Source: Kushneria marisflavi
GTDB taxonomy: Bacteria > Pseudomonadota > Gammaproteobacteria > Pseudomonadales > Halomonadaceae
Direction: 5' to 3'
Assembly (NCBI RefSeq): GCF_002157205.1
Contig: NZ_CP021358.1
Span: forward strand, 1,054,001 to 1,118,000
DNA: 64,000 nucleotides
This document shows, in pieces, positions 48,462 through 57,890 of this stretch. The notes beneath the pieces were generated by a model. It was not told where the DNA came from and ran no database searches. It saw only the letters and a program-made list of their open reading frames with translations. Positions within the stretch are counted from its first letter, which is position 1. Every line of letters begins with the position of its first letter. The translations under genes were made by a program, and so were the position numbers.

Positions 48462-50078
48462 ATGACCATGACCGCTGCCGCATTGACACCTTCGATGCCG
48501 GATACGCCCGAAGTCGCCGAGCTTCCGCCGTTGCCGGAGCATCTCTGGGGCAGGCTGTTCCACGATGTCCAGAGTCGCGGTCTGTTCGATGACAGCAAGA
48601 CCTTTGTGGACATGATCCCGACCAAATCGGCCGAGGAGATCATGGCTGATTACGCGCATCTCTGTGCGAACCATTCAGACTGTGGTGATGCACCCTGTGT
48701 CAGCAACAAGGCGCTGCGCGAATTTGTGGAAGCACGCTTTGAGCGCATCGAGACTCAGGCCAATGTCGAACCGCCTCAGCGTCAGAGCACCGTGCGCGAT
48801 CATATCGATGCCCTCTGGAATGTCCTGACCCGCCAGCCGCGCCCGCGCTACAACCCCAACTCGTCTCGCCTGCCTCTGCCCCACGCCTATGTGGTGCCCG
48901 GTGGTCGCTTCAACGAAATCTATTACTGGGACAGCTATTTCACCATGCTGGGGCTGCGCGAAAGTGGTCGCATTGATCTGGTCCGCGACATGGTCAATAA
49001 CGCTGCCTTTTTGATCAATGCCTACGGTCATGTGCCCAACGGCAACCGTACCTATTATCTGTCGCGCTCCCAGCCGCCGTTTTTCTGCGGCATGGTCGGC
49101 CAGCTTGCCCAGCATGATGGTGAAGGCGTGTATGAGCACTACCTGCCCCAGATGGAGCGTGAATACATCTACTGGATGGATGGCGTCGAGGCCCTTCACC
49201 ACGGCGAAGCCTACCGCCGCTGCGTCAAGCTCTCAGAAGGCACGTTGCTTAATCGCCACTGGGACGATTTGAACACGCCTCGTGAGGAGTCCTTCCGTGA
49301 GGACATGGAGACAGCCACTCATTCAAATCGCGATCATATCGAGGTGTGGCGCAATCTTCGTGCCGGGGCCGAAAGCGGCTGGGACTTCAGCTCGCGCTGG
49401 CTGAGCGACCCTCACGATCTGAGCACCATCCGTACCGTGGACATCCTGCCGCTGGATCTCAACTGCCTGCTCTACCACATGGAGTCCGTTCTGGCCTCGA
49501 CCCATCGCAGGCTTGGACATTACCAGCGCGCCGATCTGTTTCAGAGCGCGGCCAATTCAAGGCTGGACGCCCTGCGGCGGCTGTTCTGGTCACAGGATGA
49601 AAAACGTTTTGGTGACTATCTGTGGCATGAAAACAAACTGACCGAGAGCATCAACGCCTCGATCGTCTTCACCCTGTATTTCGGCGTGGCGACAGAGGAG
49701 CAGGCCGACCATGTTGCCAATACGCTGGAATATCAGCTGCTTCAGCCCGGCGGGCTGATGACGTCTACCATTGATACCGTACAGCAGTGGGATGCCCCCA
49801 ATGGCTGGGCGCCGCTTCAGTGGATGGCCATCAAGGGGCTCAAACGCTACGGCCATGACCGGCTGGCAGATACGATTGCGAAACGCTGGATGCACAACAA
49901 CTTCTACCGCTTTGAAAAAGACCATAAGCTGCTGGAAAAATATAACGTCATGGATCTGGATGGCGCGCCGGATGGCGGTGAGTATCCGTCTCAGGATGGC
50001 TTTGGATGGACCAATGGCGTGCTGCGCGCCCTGCTGTCGCTCTATCCGGATGCCACGCTGAGCAGTACCGCCCCCTGA
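48462..50078 (+). CDS. treF: Cytoplasmic alpha,alpha-trehalase (GH37)
   Basis: A 538-residue family GH37 trehalase hydrolysing trehalose to two glucoses. Both PROSITE-type signatures are perfect: PGGRFNEIYYWDSY (about residues 146-159) and QWDAPNGWAP (about 442-451). The catalytic Asp is in ESGWDFSSRWL near residue 305, and the Glu lies near the C-terminal GGEYPSQDGFGWTNG. There is no signal peptide, so it is cytoplasmic (TreF rather than TreA). Start at 48462 with AGGA upstream; ATG 48468 is close behind. In a halotolerant cell it would remove trehalose after osmotic downshift. Divergent from the ilv operon. Confidence 0.93.
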   Translation: MTMTAAALTPSMPDTPEVAELPPLPEHLWGRLFHDVQSRGLFDDSKTFVDMIPTKSAEEIMADYAHLCANHSDCGDAPCVSNKALREFVEARFERIETQANVEPPQRQSTVRDHIDALWNVLTRQPRPRYNPNSSRLPLPHAYVVPGGRFNEIYYWDSYFTMLGLRESGRIDLVRDMVNNAAFLINAYGHVPNGNRTYYLSRSQPPFFCGMVGQLAQHDGEGVYEHYLPQMEREYIYWMDGVEALHHGEAYRRCVKLSEGTLLNRHWDDLNTPREESFREDMETATHSNRDHIEVWRNLRAGAESGWDFSSRWLSDPHDLSTIRTVDILPLDLNCLLYHMESVLASTHRRLGHYQRADLFQSAANSRLDALRRLFWSQDEKRFGDYLWHENKLTESINASIVFTLYFGVATEEQADHVANTLEYQLLQPGGLMTSTIDTVQQWDAPNGWAPLQWMAIKGLKRYGHDRLADTIAKRWMHNNFYRFEKDHKLLEKYNVMDLDGAPDGGEYPSQDGFGWTNGVLRALLSLYPDATLSSTAP

Positions 50079-50123
50079 CCAGGTCAGGCGGATATCCGGC
50101 CTCATGCCGGGCATCAATATATA

Positions 50124-50155
50124 AAAAGGGCGGCTACCGAGGTAGCCGCCCTTTT
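50124..50155. terminator. Bidirectional terminator between treF and clpB
   Basis: A 15-bp perfect stem (50124-50138 with 50141-50155) flanked by A and T runs on opposite sides, between convergent genes. Confidence 0.92.
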
Positions 50156-50176
50156 ATCGTTTGACGCCAATCAGGC

Positions 50177-52771
50177 TTATTCAGCGCCATCCTGGTCGAG
50201 GATCAACACACCGTCACGGGCATCCACGTGGACAGTGTCGCCCGGGGCATAGCGCCCGGAGAGTAGCGCCTGTGCCAGCGGATTTTCGATCCGGTTCTGG
50301 ATGGCGCGACGTAGCGGGCGCGCCCCGTACACCGGATCGAAACCTGCTTCGGCCAGCTGTTCCATGGCGGCCTCACTGATGGAGATCGAAACATCTCGAT
50401 CTGCCAGCCGACGACGCAGCTGATCCAGCTGAATGTTGGCGATCGCCTTGATCTGCGTTTGACCCAGGGCATGGAACACGACAACCTCGTCGATACGGTT
50501 GATCAACTCGGGCCGGAAGTGTGAGGACACTTCATCCATGACCGCAGCACGCATGCGCTCATAACCGGCATCATCCTGCTCGCTGGCAAAGTTCTGGATG
50601 ATGCTGGACCCCAGATTCGAGGTCATGACGATCACGGTGTTGCGAAAATCTACCGTTCGCCCCTGTCCATCAGTCAGACGACCGTCCTCGAGTACCTGCA
50701 GCAGAATATTGAAGACATCCGGATGCGCCTTTTCGACCTCATCAAGCAGCAACACCGAATAGGGCTTGCGGCGCACGGCCTCGGTCAGATAGCCGCCCTG
50801 CTCATACCCCACATAGCCCGGAGGGGCACCGATCAGTCGGGCCACGGAGTGCTTCTCCATGAACTCCGACATATCGATGCGCACCATGGACTCTTCGGTA
50901 TCGAACAGGAATCCTGCCAGCGACTTGCACAGCTCGGTCTTGCCTACCCCGGTCGGCCCCAGAAACAGGAAGGAACCGTTGGGACGGTTGGGGTCACTGA
51001 TCCCGGCGCGCGAACGGCGTACGGCGTTGGACACGGCCGTCACGGCTTCATCCTGACCGATGACACGCTCGTGCAGCGCCTCTTCCATACGCAGGAGCTT
51101 ATCGCGCTCACCCTCAAGCATTTTCGACACCGGGATACCGGTCCAGCGTGACACGACTTCAGCAATCTCCTCCTCGGTCACGATCGAGCGGAGCAGCTTC
51201 AGCGGCGTGCTTTCCGCCTCACCGGCTTCACTGATTTTACGCTCCAGATCCGGAATCAGACCGTACTGGATTTCCGACATGCGGCCCAGATCACCCTGAC
51301 GACGCGCAGCTTCCAGATCGGTGCGCGCCTGTTCGAGCTCGGCCTTGTACTGCGCCGCGCCCTGAAGGCTGGCCTTTTCGGACTTCCAGACCTCCTCGAG
51401 ATCGGCGTATTCACGCGACATGGTGTCGATCTGACCTTCCAGTAGCTCGAGACGCTTGCGTGTCGCCTCGTCCGTCTCCTTCTTGAGCGCTTCACGCTCG
51501 ATCTTGAGCTGAATCAGACGGCGCTCGAGACGATCCATCTCCTCCGGCTTGGAATCCATCTCCATGCGGATACGAGAGGCTGCTTCATCGATCAGATCGA
51601 TGGCCTTGTCGGGCAACTGACGATCCGTGATGTAGCGGGTGGAAAGACGCGCTGCCGCAATGATCGCCGGGTCGGTAATGTCGACGCCATGATGAACCTC
51701 ATAGCGCTCCTTGAGGCCACGCAGGATGGCGATGGTGTCTTCTTCTGAAGGCTCATCGACCAGCACCTTCTGAAAGCGGCGCTCAAGCGCGGCATCCTTT
51801 TCGATGTCCTGACGGTATTCATCCAGCGTCGTGGCGCCCACGCAGTGCAGCTCCCCGCGGGCCAGCGCAGGCTTCAACATGTTGCCAGCATCCATCGAGC
51901 CCTCGGTCTTGCCGGCGCCCACCATGGTATGAAGTTCGTCGATGAAGAGAATGACGCGCCCCTCTTCCTTCGCCAGCTCGTTAAGCACGGCCTTGAGGCG
52001 CTCTTCAAAGTCACCGCGATACTTGGCCCCCGCCAGCAGGGCGCCAAGATCCAGTGACAGTACCCGCTTGTCCTTGAGACTTTCCGGCACTTCGCCGTTG
52101 ACGATGCGCTGGGCCAGCCCCTCGACGATGGCCGTCTTGCCGACGCCGGGCTCGCCGATCAGCACCGGATTGTTTTTGGTCCGACGCTGCAGTACCTGAA
52201 TGGTGCGACGAATCTCGTCATCACGACCGATCACCGGGTCCAGCTTGCCGCTGGCGGCGCGCTCGGTCAGATCCATGGTGTACTTGTCGAGCGCTTCACG
52301 CTTCTCTTCGGCTTCGGCATCGTTGACGCTGTCGCCACCACGCAGGGCATCAATGGCACGACGTACGCCCTGCTCGGAGAGCCCTGCCCCACTCAATGCA
52401 CGGCTGATGGCTGATTTTGTCTGCAGCGCCGCCAGCAGTACCAGCTCGGTAGCAATGAACTGATCACCGCGCTTTTGTGCTTCGCGATCGGCCAGGTTAA
52501 ACAGCTGACCCAGTTCCTGGCCCATGGTGACATTGCCATCGAACTGACTGACCGTCGGCAGATCGTCCACCACTTTGGTCAGCGCGTCGCGCACGCGGCC
52601 CGGGTCGCCCCCGGCCTTTTGAATCAGCCCCTTGAAACCGGAATCCCGGCTGTCCAGCAATGAAAGCAGCACATGCCCCGGCTGTAGTTGATTGTGACCG
52701 CGCCCTGCTGCCAGAGACTGGGCATCGGCCAGAGCGGCCTGCAATTTACTGGTGAGTTTGTCGATTCGCAT
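50177..52771 (-). CDS. clpB: ATP-dependent disaggregase ClpB
   Basis: An 864-residue hexameric AAA+ chaperone that pulls aggregated proteins apart with DnaK. Order: N-terminal Clp_N repeats (residues 1-145), NBD1 with Walker [14 protein letters not shown], the inserted coiled-coil M domain (residues about 410-520, rich in Glu/Lys/Arg, e.g. [18 protein letters not shown]), NBD2 with [14 protein letters not shown], and the C-terminal D2-small domain ([16 protein letters not shown]). No ClpP-binding IGF/L loop, as expected for ClpB. The start at 52771 has GAGAGGA upstream. A sigma-32-type promoter lies about 100 bases upstream. Monocistronic. Confidence 0.97.
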   Translation of the reverse strand: MRIDKLTSKLQAALADAQSLAAGRGHNQLQPGHVLLSLLDSRDSGFKGLIQKAGGDPGRVRDALTKVVDDLPTVSQFDGNVTMGQELGQLFNLADREAQKRGDQFIATELVLLAALQTKSAISRALSGAGLSEQGVRRAIDALRGGDSVNDAEAEEKREALDKYTMDLTERAASGKLDPVIGRDDEIRRTIQVLQRRTKNNPVLIGEPGVGKTAIVEGLAQRIVNGEVPESLKDKRVLSLDLGALLAGAKYRGDFEERLKAVLNELAKEEGRVILFIDELHTMVGAGKTEGSMDAGNMLKPALARGELHCVGATTLDEYRQDIEKDAALERRFQKVLVDEPSEEDTIAILRGLKERYEVHHGVDITDPAIIAAARLSTRYITDRQLPDKAIDLIDEAASRIRMEMDSKPEEMDRLERRLIQLKIEREALKKETDEATRKRLELLEGQIDTMSREYADLEEVWKSEKASLQGAAQYKAELEQARTDLEAARRQGDLGRMSEIQYGLIPDLERKISEAGEAESTPLKLLRSIVTEEEIAEVVSRWTGIPVSKMLEGERDKLLRMEEALHERVIGQDEAVTAVSNAVRRSRAGISDPNRPNGSFLFLGPTGVGKTELCKSLAGFLFDTEESMVRIDMSEFMEKHSVARLIGAPPGYVGYEQGGYLTEAVRRKPYSVLLLDEVEKAHPDVFNILLQVLEDGRLTDGQGRTVDFRNTVIVMTSNLGSSIIQNFASEQDDAGYERMRAAVMDEVSSHFRPELINRIDEVVVFHALGQTQIKAIANIQLDQLRRRLADRDVSISISEAAMEQLAEAGFDPVYGARPLRRAIQNRIENPLAQALLSGRYAPGDTVHVDARDGVLILDQDGAE

Positions 52772-52864
52772 CCCGTGTCCTCTCATCAGGCGCTCTGGCC
52801 GGTCAGGGCTGCATCATCGCAGAGCCGTCATCTCAAAGCGCGTGTATCAGTATATTGCCAACAA

Positions 52865-52892
52865 AGATGGGGGCGCCGGGAAGCGTTTCAAG
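52865..52892 (-). promoter_or_regulatory. Sigma-32 heat-shock promoter of clpB
   Basis: Minus strand -35 CTTGAA (52887-52892), 14-base spacer, -10 CCCCATCT (52865-52872). Both elements match the sigma-32 consensus; it lies about 95 bases before the clpB start. Confidence 0.85.
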
Positions 52893-52952
52893 CAGGAGTG
52901 GTAAAAATATTATGTTAAATTCAATATTTCTGATTAGAGCACCTTAAGCGCC

Positions 52953-53708
52953 CTAACGAAGCCAGATAACACTACTCATCCGCCCGGTCAGGCCGTTGTC
53001 ACGGCGATGGGAATAAAAGCGGGGATCGGAGGCCGTACAGAAATGACCGCCACTGATGTCGGTGATTCCCAGCGCCTCAAGACGCAGGCGTGCCAGCCGG
53101 TAAAGGTCGCACATGAAATGCCCCAGACGGTAAGGGCTCGCCTCAAAGGCACTGGCGGCTTCCGGGTGTACATTCACGAAAGCGTCGTGCACTTCATGCC
53201 CGACTTCATACTGCATGTTGGAGATCGCAGGCCCAAACCAGGCCATGACCTCATCAGGAGCGCAACCCAGAGCGGCCACGGTGGCCTCCAGCACCCCGCC
53301 CGCCAAACCGCGCCAGCCGGCATGCGCAGCCGCGACCCGGGTGCCACGCTTGTCACAGAACAGGACCGGCAGACAGTCAGCCGTCTGGATCACACAGGCA
53401 TAGCGCTGATCGAACGCGATGGACGCATCAGCCTGCGGCGGCGGCGTTTGGAAGGACTGCTGAACACGGGCCCCATGGACCTGATCCAGCCACAGCAGGG
53501 GCCGATGATCCCCGATTCTTGCGCCCAGCAGCTGACGCAACCAGGCCACCGTTTCAGGGTCATCTCCCACATGAGAGGCGGCATTGAAGGCGGCATATAC
53601 CCCCTGACTGGGGCCGGTTTCGCGCGTGGTGACAAAGGCACCGACCGACCCGGGAGCGATCCAGTCCGGAACGATGAGCGTGGGCTGATCACGGCTGTCC
53701 TGGTTCAT
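52953..53708 (-). CDS. pgeF: Peptidoglycan editing factor PgeF (YfiH family)
   Basis: A 251-residue protein of the former multicopper polyphenol oxidase (YfiH, DUF152) family. E. coli PgeF clears UDP-MurNAc carrying L-Ser, so the wrong amino acid is not built into peptidoglycan. The metal triad is visible: His in WLDQVHGARV, Cys in QTADCLPVLF and His in AAHAGWRGLAGG. The C-terminal SGGHFCTASDPRFYSHRRD is also typical. Its start overlaps the rluD stop by 4 bases (ATGA). The bamD-rluD-pgeF-clpB neighbourhood is conserved in gammaproteobacteria, with bamD divergent, as here. Confidence 0.93.
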   Translation of the reverse strand: MNQDSRDQPTLIVPDWIAPGSVGAFVTTRETGPSQGVYAAFNAASHVGDDPETVAWLRQLLGARIGDHRPLLWLDQVHGARVQQSFQTPPPQADASIAFDQRYACVIQTADCLPVLFCDKRGTRVAAAHAGWRGLAGGVLEATVAALGCAPDEVMAWFGPAISNMQYEVGHEVHDAFVNVHPEAASAFEASPYRLGHFMCDLYRLARLRLEALGITDISGGHFCTASDPRFYSHRRDNGLTGRMSSVIWLR

Positions 53709-54664
53709 TCCTCGGTCTGATCCTCGCGCAGAATATCGAGCAGCATGAACATGTCATTTGGCAGTTCTACACCAAACTCGACCAGTTCATGATGGGCGGG
53801 ATGCATAAAGGCCAGTCGGCGCGCGTGCAGGGCCTGACGCGAGAAGTGTCGCAGCGCTTCCTTGAGTGCCTCGCCGGCGCCGGCAGGCAGCTTGAGACGC
53901 CCGCCATAGACCGGGTCGCCTACCAGAGGAAAGCGCTGGTGCGCCATATGCACGCGAATCTGGTGCGTACGCCCGGTTTCCAATCGGCAGCGAACATGGG
54001 TATGGCCACGAAAGCGCTCGACCACTCGGTAGTGTGTTACCGCCGGCTTGCCACCGTTGGCGACAACGGCCTGGCGCTTGCGATCTACCGGATGCCGTCC
54101 AATGGGCGCATCTACCTTGCCCCCGGCGATCATGGCGCCAGTGACAATGGCGTCATATTCACGTTTGACCCGACGGGCCTGTAGCTGCTCGACCAGAGAG
54201 GTTTGCGCCGCCAGCGTTTTGGCGACCACCATCAACCCGCTGGTGTCCTTGTCCAGACGATGGACAATCCCGGCGCGCGGCAAGGTCGCAAGCGCCGGCG
54301 CATGATGCAGCAGTGCATTGAGCAGAGTGCCGCTCTGATTACCCGCCGCCGGGTGGACGACCAAGCCTACCGGCTTGTTGATGACCAGCACGTCATCGTC
54401 TTCATGCACGATGTCCAGCGCGATCTCCTCGGCCTCCCAGACCCGATTTTCTTCCAGTACGGCATTGAGGGCCAGTACGGCGCCTGACATGACCGGTGCT
54501 CGAGGGCGTACCTGCTGACCATCCACGGTCAGGGCGCCCTCCTTGATCCAGCCCTTGAGGCGCTCGCGGGAGAACTCGTCAAAGAGTTCTGCGGCCGCCT
54601 GATCCAGTCGCAGACCGGTCATGGCGTCGGGGACAATGCGTGTTTGTTCGATGGTCTGTGACAT
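53705..54664 (-). CDS. rluD: 23S rRNA pseudouridine synthase RluD
   Basis: A 319-residue enzyme forming pseudouridines 1911, 1915 and 1917 in helix 69 of 23S rRNA. An N-terminal S4 domain (GLRLDQAAAELFDEFSRERLKGWIKEGAL, in two runs) is followed by the catalytic core with VIHKP-like VINKPVGLVVHPAAG and the catalytic Asp in GIVHRLDKDTSGLMVVAK. LETGRTHQIRVHMAH near residue 230 is the usual RNA-contact motif. Complete. It is translationally coupled to pgeF and divergent from bamD. Confidence 0.94.
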   Translation of the reverse strand: MSQTIEQTRIVPDAMTGLRLDQAAAELFDEFSRERLKGWIKEGALTVDGQQVRPRAPVMSGAVLALNAVLEENRVWEAEEIALDIVHEDDDVLVINKPVGLVVHPAAGNQSGTLLNALLHHAPALATLPRAGIVHRLDKDTSGLMVVAKTLAAQTSLVEQLQARRVKREYDAIVTGAMIAGGKVDAPIGRHPVDRKRQAVVANGGKPAVTHYRVVERFRGHTHVRCRLETGRTHQIRVHMAHQRFPLVGDPVYGGRLKLPAGAGEALKEALRHFSRQALHARRLAFMHPAHHELVEFGVELPNDMFMLLDILREDQTEE

Positions 54665-54868
54665 GCAATTCTCTGCAGGAGCATGGGCCGAGCATTTCGC
54701 CGCGGCTTTACAATGCTTTATAGTGCGGGGTCGCCGGTACCGGGAACAGGCAGCGCGTCATTCGCGTAATGCGCTGACGGTCCGTATAGTAGGCCCCACA
54801 CACTTCATTCAGTAGCTGTTGGGCGGATTCTATCATGCCGCCACGGTTTGTTTGAGACGAGGACGACA

Positions 54869-55675
54869 ATGCGCGCCATTTCCCTGAGCGCCCTTGCGCT
54901 GGCTGCCGTCATGCTGGCCGGTTGCGCCAGCAGCCAGAGCCAGGAGCAGGATAAAGAGCTTACCGAGCAGCAGCTCTATCAAAACATTCAGCGCTCGCTC
55001 GACAATGGCCGCTACTCCGCTGCCGTCACTCAGCTTGAAACGCTGGATAACCGCTATCCGTTCGGAGAATACGCACAGCAGGCCCAGCTCGAGCTGATCT
55101 ACGGCTACTATCAGGTCGGCAACTGGGAAGCCTCGCGGGCCGCAGCAAGCCGTTTTATACGGCTACACCCTGACCATCCGCAGGTGGATTACGCCTATTA
55201 CATGCGCGGTATGGCAGCCTGGGAATCCGGCCGCTTCAGTCTGGAAAGTCTGGATCTGATCGACATTTCCAAGCGCGACCTGGGCGCCACACGTGATGCC
55301 TATGTCGATTTTGGTGAAGTGGTCCGGCGCTTCCCTGACAGTGCCTATGCACCCGACTCTCGTCAGCGCATCATTTTCCTGCGCAACGTGCTGGCTCGTC
55401 ATGAGCTTCAGATCGGTGATTTCTATCTGCGCAAGCAGGCCTACCTTGCTGCCGTCAATCGCGGGCGCTGGGTGCTGGAGCATTATCCGCAGACGCCGGC
55501 CACACGTGACGCGCTGGCCGTCATGGTGGAGGGCTACATGGGCCTGGAGATGAAAAAGGAAGCTCGCCAGGCACTGGCCGAGCTGATCCACAACGATCCG
55601 GACAATGCCCGTCTCAATGGTGAGACCTTCAATCCACGCTATCTCGGTGGCTCATTGAGTCTTGAAGACCACTGA
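54869..55675 (+). CDS. bamD: Outer membrane assembly lipoprotein BamD
   Basis: A 268-residue lipoprotein of the BAM complex that inserts beta-barrel proteins into the outer membrane. Signal peptide with lipobox VMLAGCAS (Cys about 19). The mature part consists of five TPR-like helical pairs: NIQRSLDNGRYSAAVTQLETL, YGYYQVGNWEASRAAASRFIRLHP, VDYAYYMRGMAAWE and later VLARHELQIGDFYLRKQAYLAAVNR. Start at 54869 with GAGG upstream; an ATG at 54848 would add seven residues. Divergent from rluD as in most gammaproteobacteria. Ends at a hairpin. Confidence 0.95.
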   Translation: MRAISLSALALAAVMLAGCASSQSQEQDKELTEQQLYQNIQRSLDNGRYSAAVTQLETLDNRYPFGEYAQQAQLELIYGYYQVGNWEASRAAASRFIRLHPDHPQVDYAYYMRGMAAWESGRFSLESLDLIDISKRDLGATRDAYVDFGEVVRRFPDSAYAPDSRQRIIFLRNVLARHELQIGDFYLRKQAYLAAVNRGRWVLEHYPQTPATRDALAVMVEGYMGLEMKKEARQALAELIHNDPDNARLNGETFNPRYLGGSLSLEDH

Positions 55676-55700
55676 TGGATGAGCTGCGGCATCGATGATT

Positions 55701-55732
55701 CCGAACGCCCTGCCGAAAGGCGGGGCGTTCGG
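55701..55732 (+). terminator. Hairpin after bamD
   Basis: A 14-bp stem (55701-55714 with 55719-55732, one G-U pair) and GAAA tetraloop. No T run follows. Confidence 0.7.
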
Positions 55733-55901
55733 GATTCAGCCTGACGCGGCGCTGGCATCGTCATGATACGCTTTGACATAAGGCACCCGGGCGATGCCCT
55801 TATAACGATCATGGCAACGACCATTCTGCCTGTTCGGAAGACCCCATGAACCGAAGCAGCGCCATGGTCTGATCACTATTTCAGGAGTCAGAATCCTTCA
55901 C

Positions 55902-56186
55902 ATGGCCCGACTGATTATTGTCGCCGCCCTGCTCTGGCTGGGATGGCTGTTCTATCGACGCTTGAAGCGTCAGCGCCAACCGCAACCGCCGACGCCATCC
56001 TCGGGAGAGGCCATGGTCCGCTGCGCCTATTGCCATGTACACGTGTCGCGCCATGACGCGCTGGAAGACCCTCACGTCAATGAACTATCGCGTCATCTGC
56101 CGGGCGAAAGACACTGGTTCTGCTGTCAGGATCATCAGGCCCGCTTTATCAGCAACGGGCCAAGGCCACGTCGACGCTCACCCTGA
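55902..56186 (+). CDS. PP0621-family small membrane-anchored protein
   Basis: A 94-residue protein matching the PP0621 family. An N-terminal transmembrane anchor (LIIVAALLWLGWLFYRR) is followed by a short basic linker and a compact Cys/His module: MVRCAYCHVHVSRHDAL and RHWFCCQDHQARF, which could bind zinc. Function unknown. The stop overlaps the end of the convergent thiO gene by 9 bases. It lies about 225 bases after bamD. Confidence 0.82.
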   Translation: MARLIIVAALLWLGWLFYRRLKRQRQPQPPTPSSGEAMVRCAYCHVHVSRHDALEDPHVNELSRHLPGERHWFCCQDHQARFISNGPRPRRRSP

Positions 56187-57275
56187 GTGAGGCACACCGT
56201 AGGGTGTCGGATCTACCGGAAGGGGTGTGCCTGATACATGGGCACATAGAAGATCCGCCGTGGCAGGAGAGAGCACCACGCCGTTGCCGCCGTGTCCTGC
56301 GTTGATATAAAGCCCTTCAATATCCTGCACCGCACCCACAAAAGGAATGCTATCCGGTGAGCCGGGCCTTAGCCCCGCCCAGTGATGGGTGACCTCGACC
56401 TCCTTGAGCGTCGGCAACATTTGCAGCGCCATGGCATGAATCCGCGCGTAGCCCTCCCGGGTAGTGGCCCGATCAAAACCTGCGTCCTCAAAGGTGCTGC
56501 CAGCCAAAATGTGATGATCGCGTCGGGGAATCAGATAAAAACCGTTCATCAACATCACCGATGGAAGCAGCGCCTTCTCGGCCTTGAAGAGCAGCATCTG
56601 CCCCCGAACGGGCCTAATGGGCAGCAATACATGACGTTCCAGTAACCGACGAGTCCAGGGACCACCGGCGATGACCACATGCGGTGCCAAGTGCCGCCCC
56701 CTTGGCCCTGTCACGCCCTCGATTCGACCGTTCTCCGTTAGCAGCGAGGTGACCTCAAAGTGCTCGATCAGCGTGGCGTGCGGATGGTTCAGCAGCCACT
56801 GTCGCAGCGCCTGTCCCAGCCGCGGCGTTCGAATACTGCCACGTTCGGGCAGCCAGAAAGCAGGATCCAGCGAGGGTGTCACCCAGGGCCCCAGCTGCTC
56901 ATGTGCCCTTGAAGAGTCCAGTGATACCAGCATGTCGTCATGACGTGCAGACCAGTCCCGCGCCCTGTCAGCATCCTCGACCCGAACATGCATGATGCCG
57001 TGAGCCGTATATTGCGGATCGATGCCGGTCGCCTCTGCCAGCCGGCTGGCAAGCTCGAGCCATTGAGACGCTGCCAGAGCATCCAGCTGGGCAATGGGGT
57101 CGCGGTAGCGCCAGGGGTATAGCGGTATCAAAATGCCGCCGCCGGCCCAGGAGGCTTCTCTTGCACAGTGGCCTCGCTCCAAAAGCGTGACCCTAAAACC
57201 CTGCTGTATCAGTTTGAAGGCGCTCATCATGCCATTGATGCCGCCCCCCACCACGATGACATCGCTTGCGTTCAC
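56178..57275 (-). CDS. thiO: Glycine oxidase ThiO
   Basis: A 365-residue FAD enzyme that oxidises glycine to the imine used in thiazole synthesis for thiamine. It has the dinucleotide motif VIVVGGGINGMMSAFKLIQQG near residue 7 and the DAO-family segments EASWAGGGILIPLYPWRY, RPVRGQMLLF, LIPRRDHHILAGSTFEDAGFD and the C-terminal YINAGHGGNGVVLSPATADLL. Length and motifs match ThiO better than other D-amino-acid oxidases. No other thiamine gene is in the window. In Pseudomonas and relatives thiO lies beside a fimT/pil minor-pilin cluster, which is also true here. Confidence 0.9.
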   Translation of the reverse strand: MNASDVIVVGGGINGMMSAFKLIQQGFRVTLLERGHCAREASWAGGGILIPLYPWRYRDPIAQLDALAASQWLELASRLAEATGIDPQYTAHGIMHVRVEDADRARDWSARHDDMLVSLDSSRAHEQLGPWVTPSLDPAFWLPERGSIRTPRLGQALRQWLLNHPHATLIEHFEVTSLLTENGRIEGVTGPRGRHLAPHVVIAGGPWTRRLLERHVLLPIRPVRGQMLLFKAEKALLPSVMLMNGFYLIPRRDHHILAGSTFEDAGFDRATTREGYARIHAMALQMLPTLKEVEVTHHWAGLRPGSPDSIPFVGAVQDIEGLYINAGHGGNGVVLSPATADLLCAHVSGTPLPVDPTPYGVPHSG

Positions 57276-57396
57276 ACGCCCCTCGTTCCTGTGTATGTCA
57301 TGTATCGACGCTCCTGCGCACCAAAAAATTAGAAATCCTTAATAAAACGACCGTTTCGCCGTTAAGGCCTATTGGTAAAGGGTAAAGGAGAATGTT

Positions 57397-57879
57397 GTGC
57401 GTGCTCAGCAGGGGATTACCTTGGTGGATGCCGTGATCACACTAGCTGTTATGGCGCTGATGATCGGCTGGTTCATTCCCTCCATGCAACAGTGGCATGC
57501 CCACCATCTGCTGGATACTCAGATGCGTGATGTGCAGGGACTGATGCAACAGGCTCAAATGGCCAGTCTGAATCACGGCCGGCCGTGGACGCTGTGTGGT
57601 AGTCGTGACGGCGTTCACTGTGATGGCCGCTGGAAATATCTGCTGGTGCTGGATGCCGGTAGGCATGTCCGCTATCGCATCCAAGGAAACGACCAGGTCA
57701 GCCTGCACTGGAAGGGATTATCAGAGGCACTTGTTTTTCATCCCAGGCTTTCAGGCAGCATCCTCAACGGCACCTTTTATCTTTGCCACGCTCAACAAGG
57801 ACGAAAGCTGATCGTCAATCGATTGGGACGCATGCGCTTTCAGAGCATCGACAGTGAGGACTGCCAGACACACCCATGA
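57397..57879 (+). CDS. Type IV pilus minor pseudopilin, FimT/GspH-like
   Basis: A 160-residue prepilin. The short basic leader MRAQQG is followed by the hydrophobic helix ITLVDAVITLAVMALMIGWF; cleavage by PilD is expected after Gly6. The +5 residue of the mature chain, Glu in nearly all pilins, is Asp here. The remaining domain resembles FimT/GspH (LLDTQMRDVQGLMQQAQMASLNHGRPWTLCGS) and contains Cys residues that could pair. GTG start with AAAGGAG upstream. It is convergent with the GGDEF-EAL gene. Minor pilins prime pilus assembly; FimT proteins in some species also bind DNA for uptake. Confidence 0.82.
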   Translation: MRAQQGITLVDAVITLAVMALMIGWFIPSMQQWHAHHLLDTQMRDVQGLMQQAQMASLNHGRPWTLCGSRDGVHCDGRWKYLLVLDAGRHVRYRIQGNDQVSLHWKGLSEALVFHPRLSGSILNGTFYLCHAQQGRKLIVNRLGRMRFQSIDSEDCQTHP

Positions 57880-57890
57880 AGCCCGGGCGT

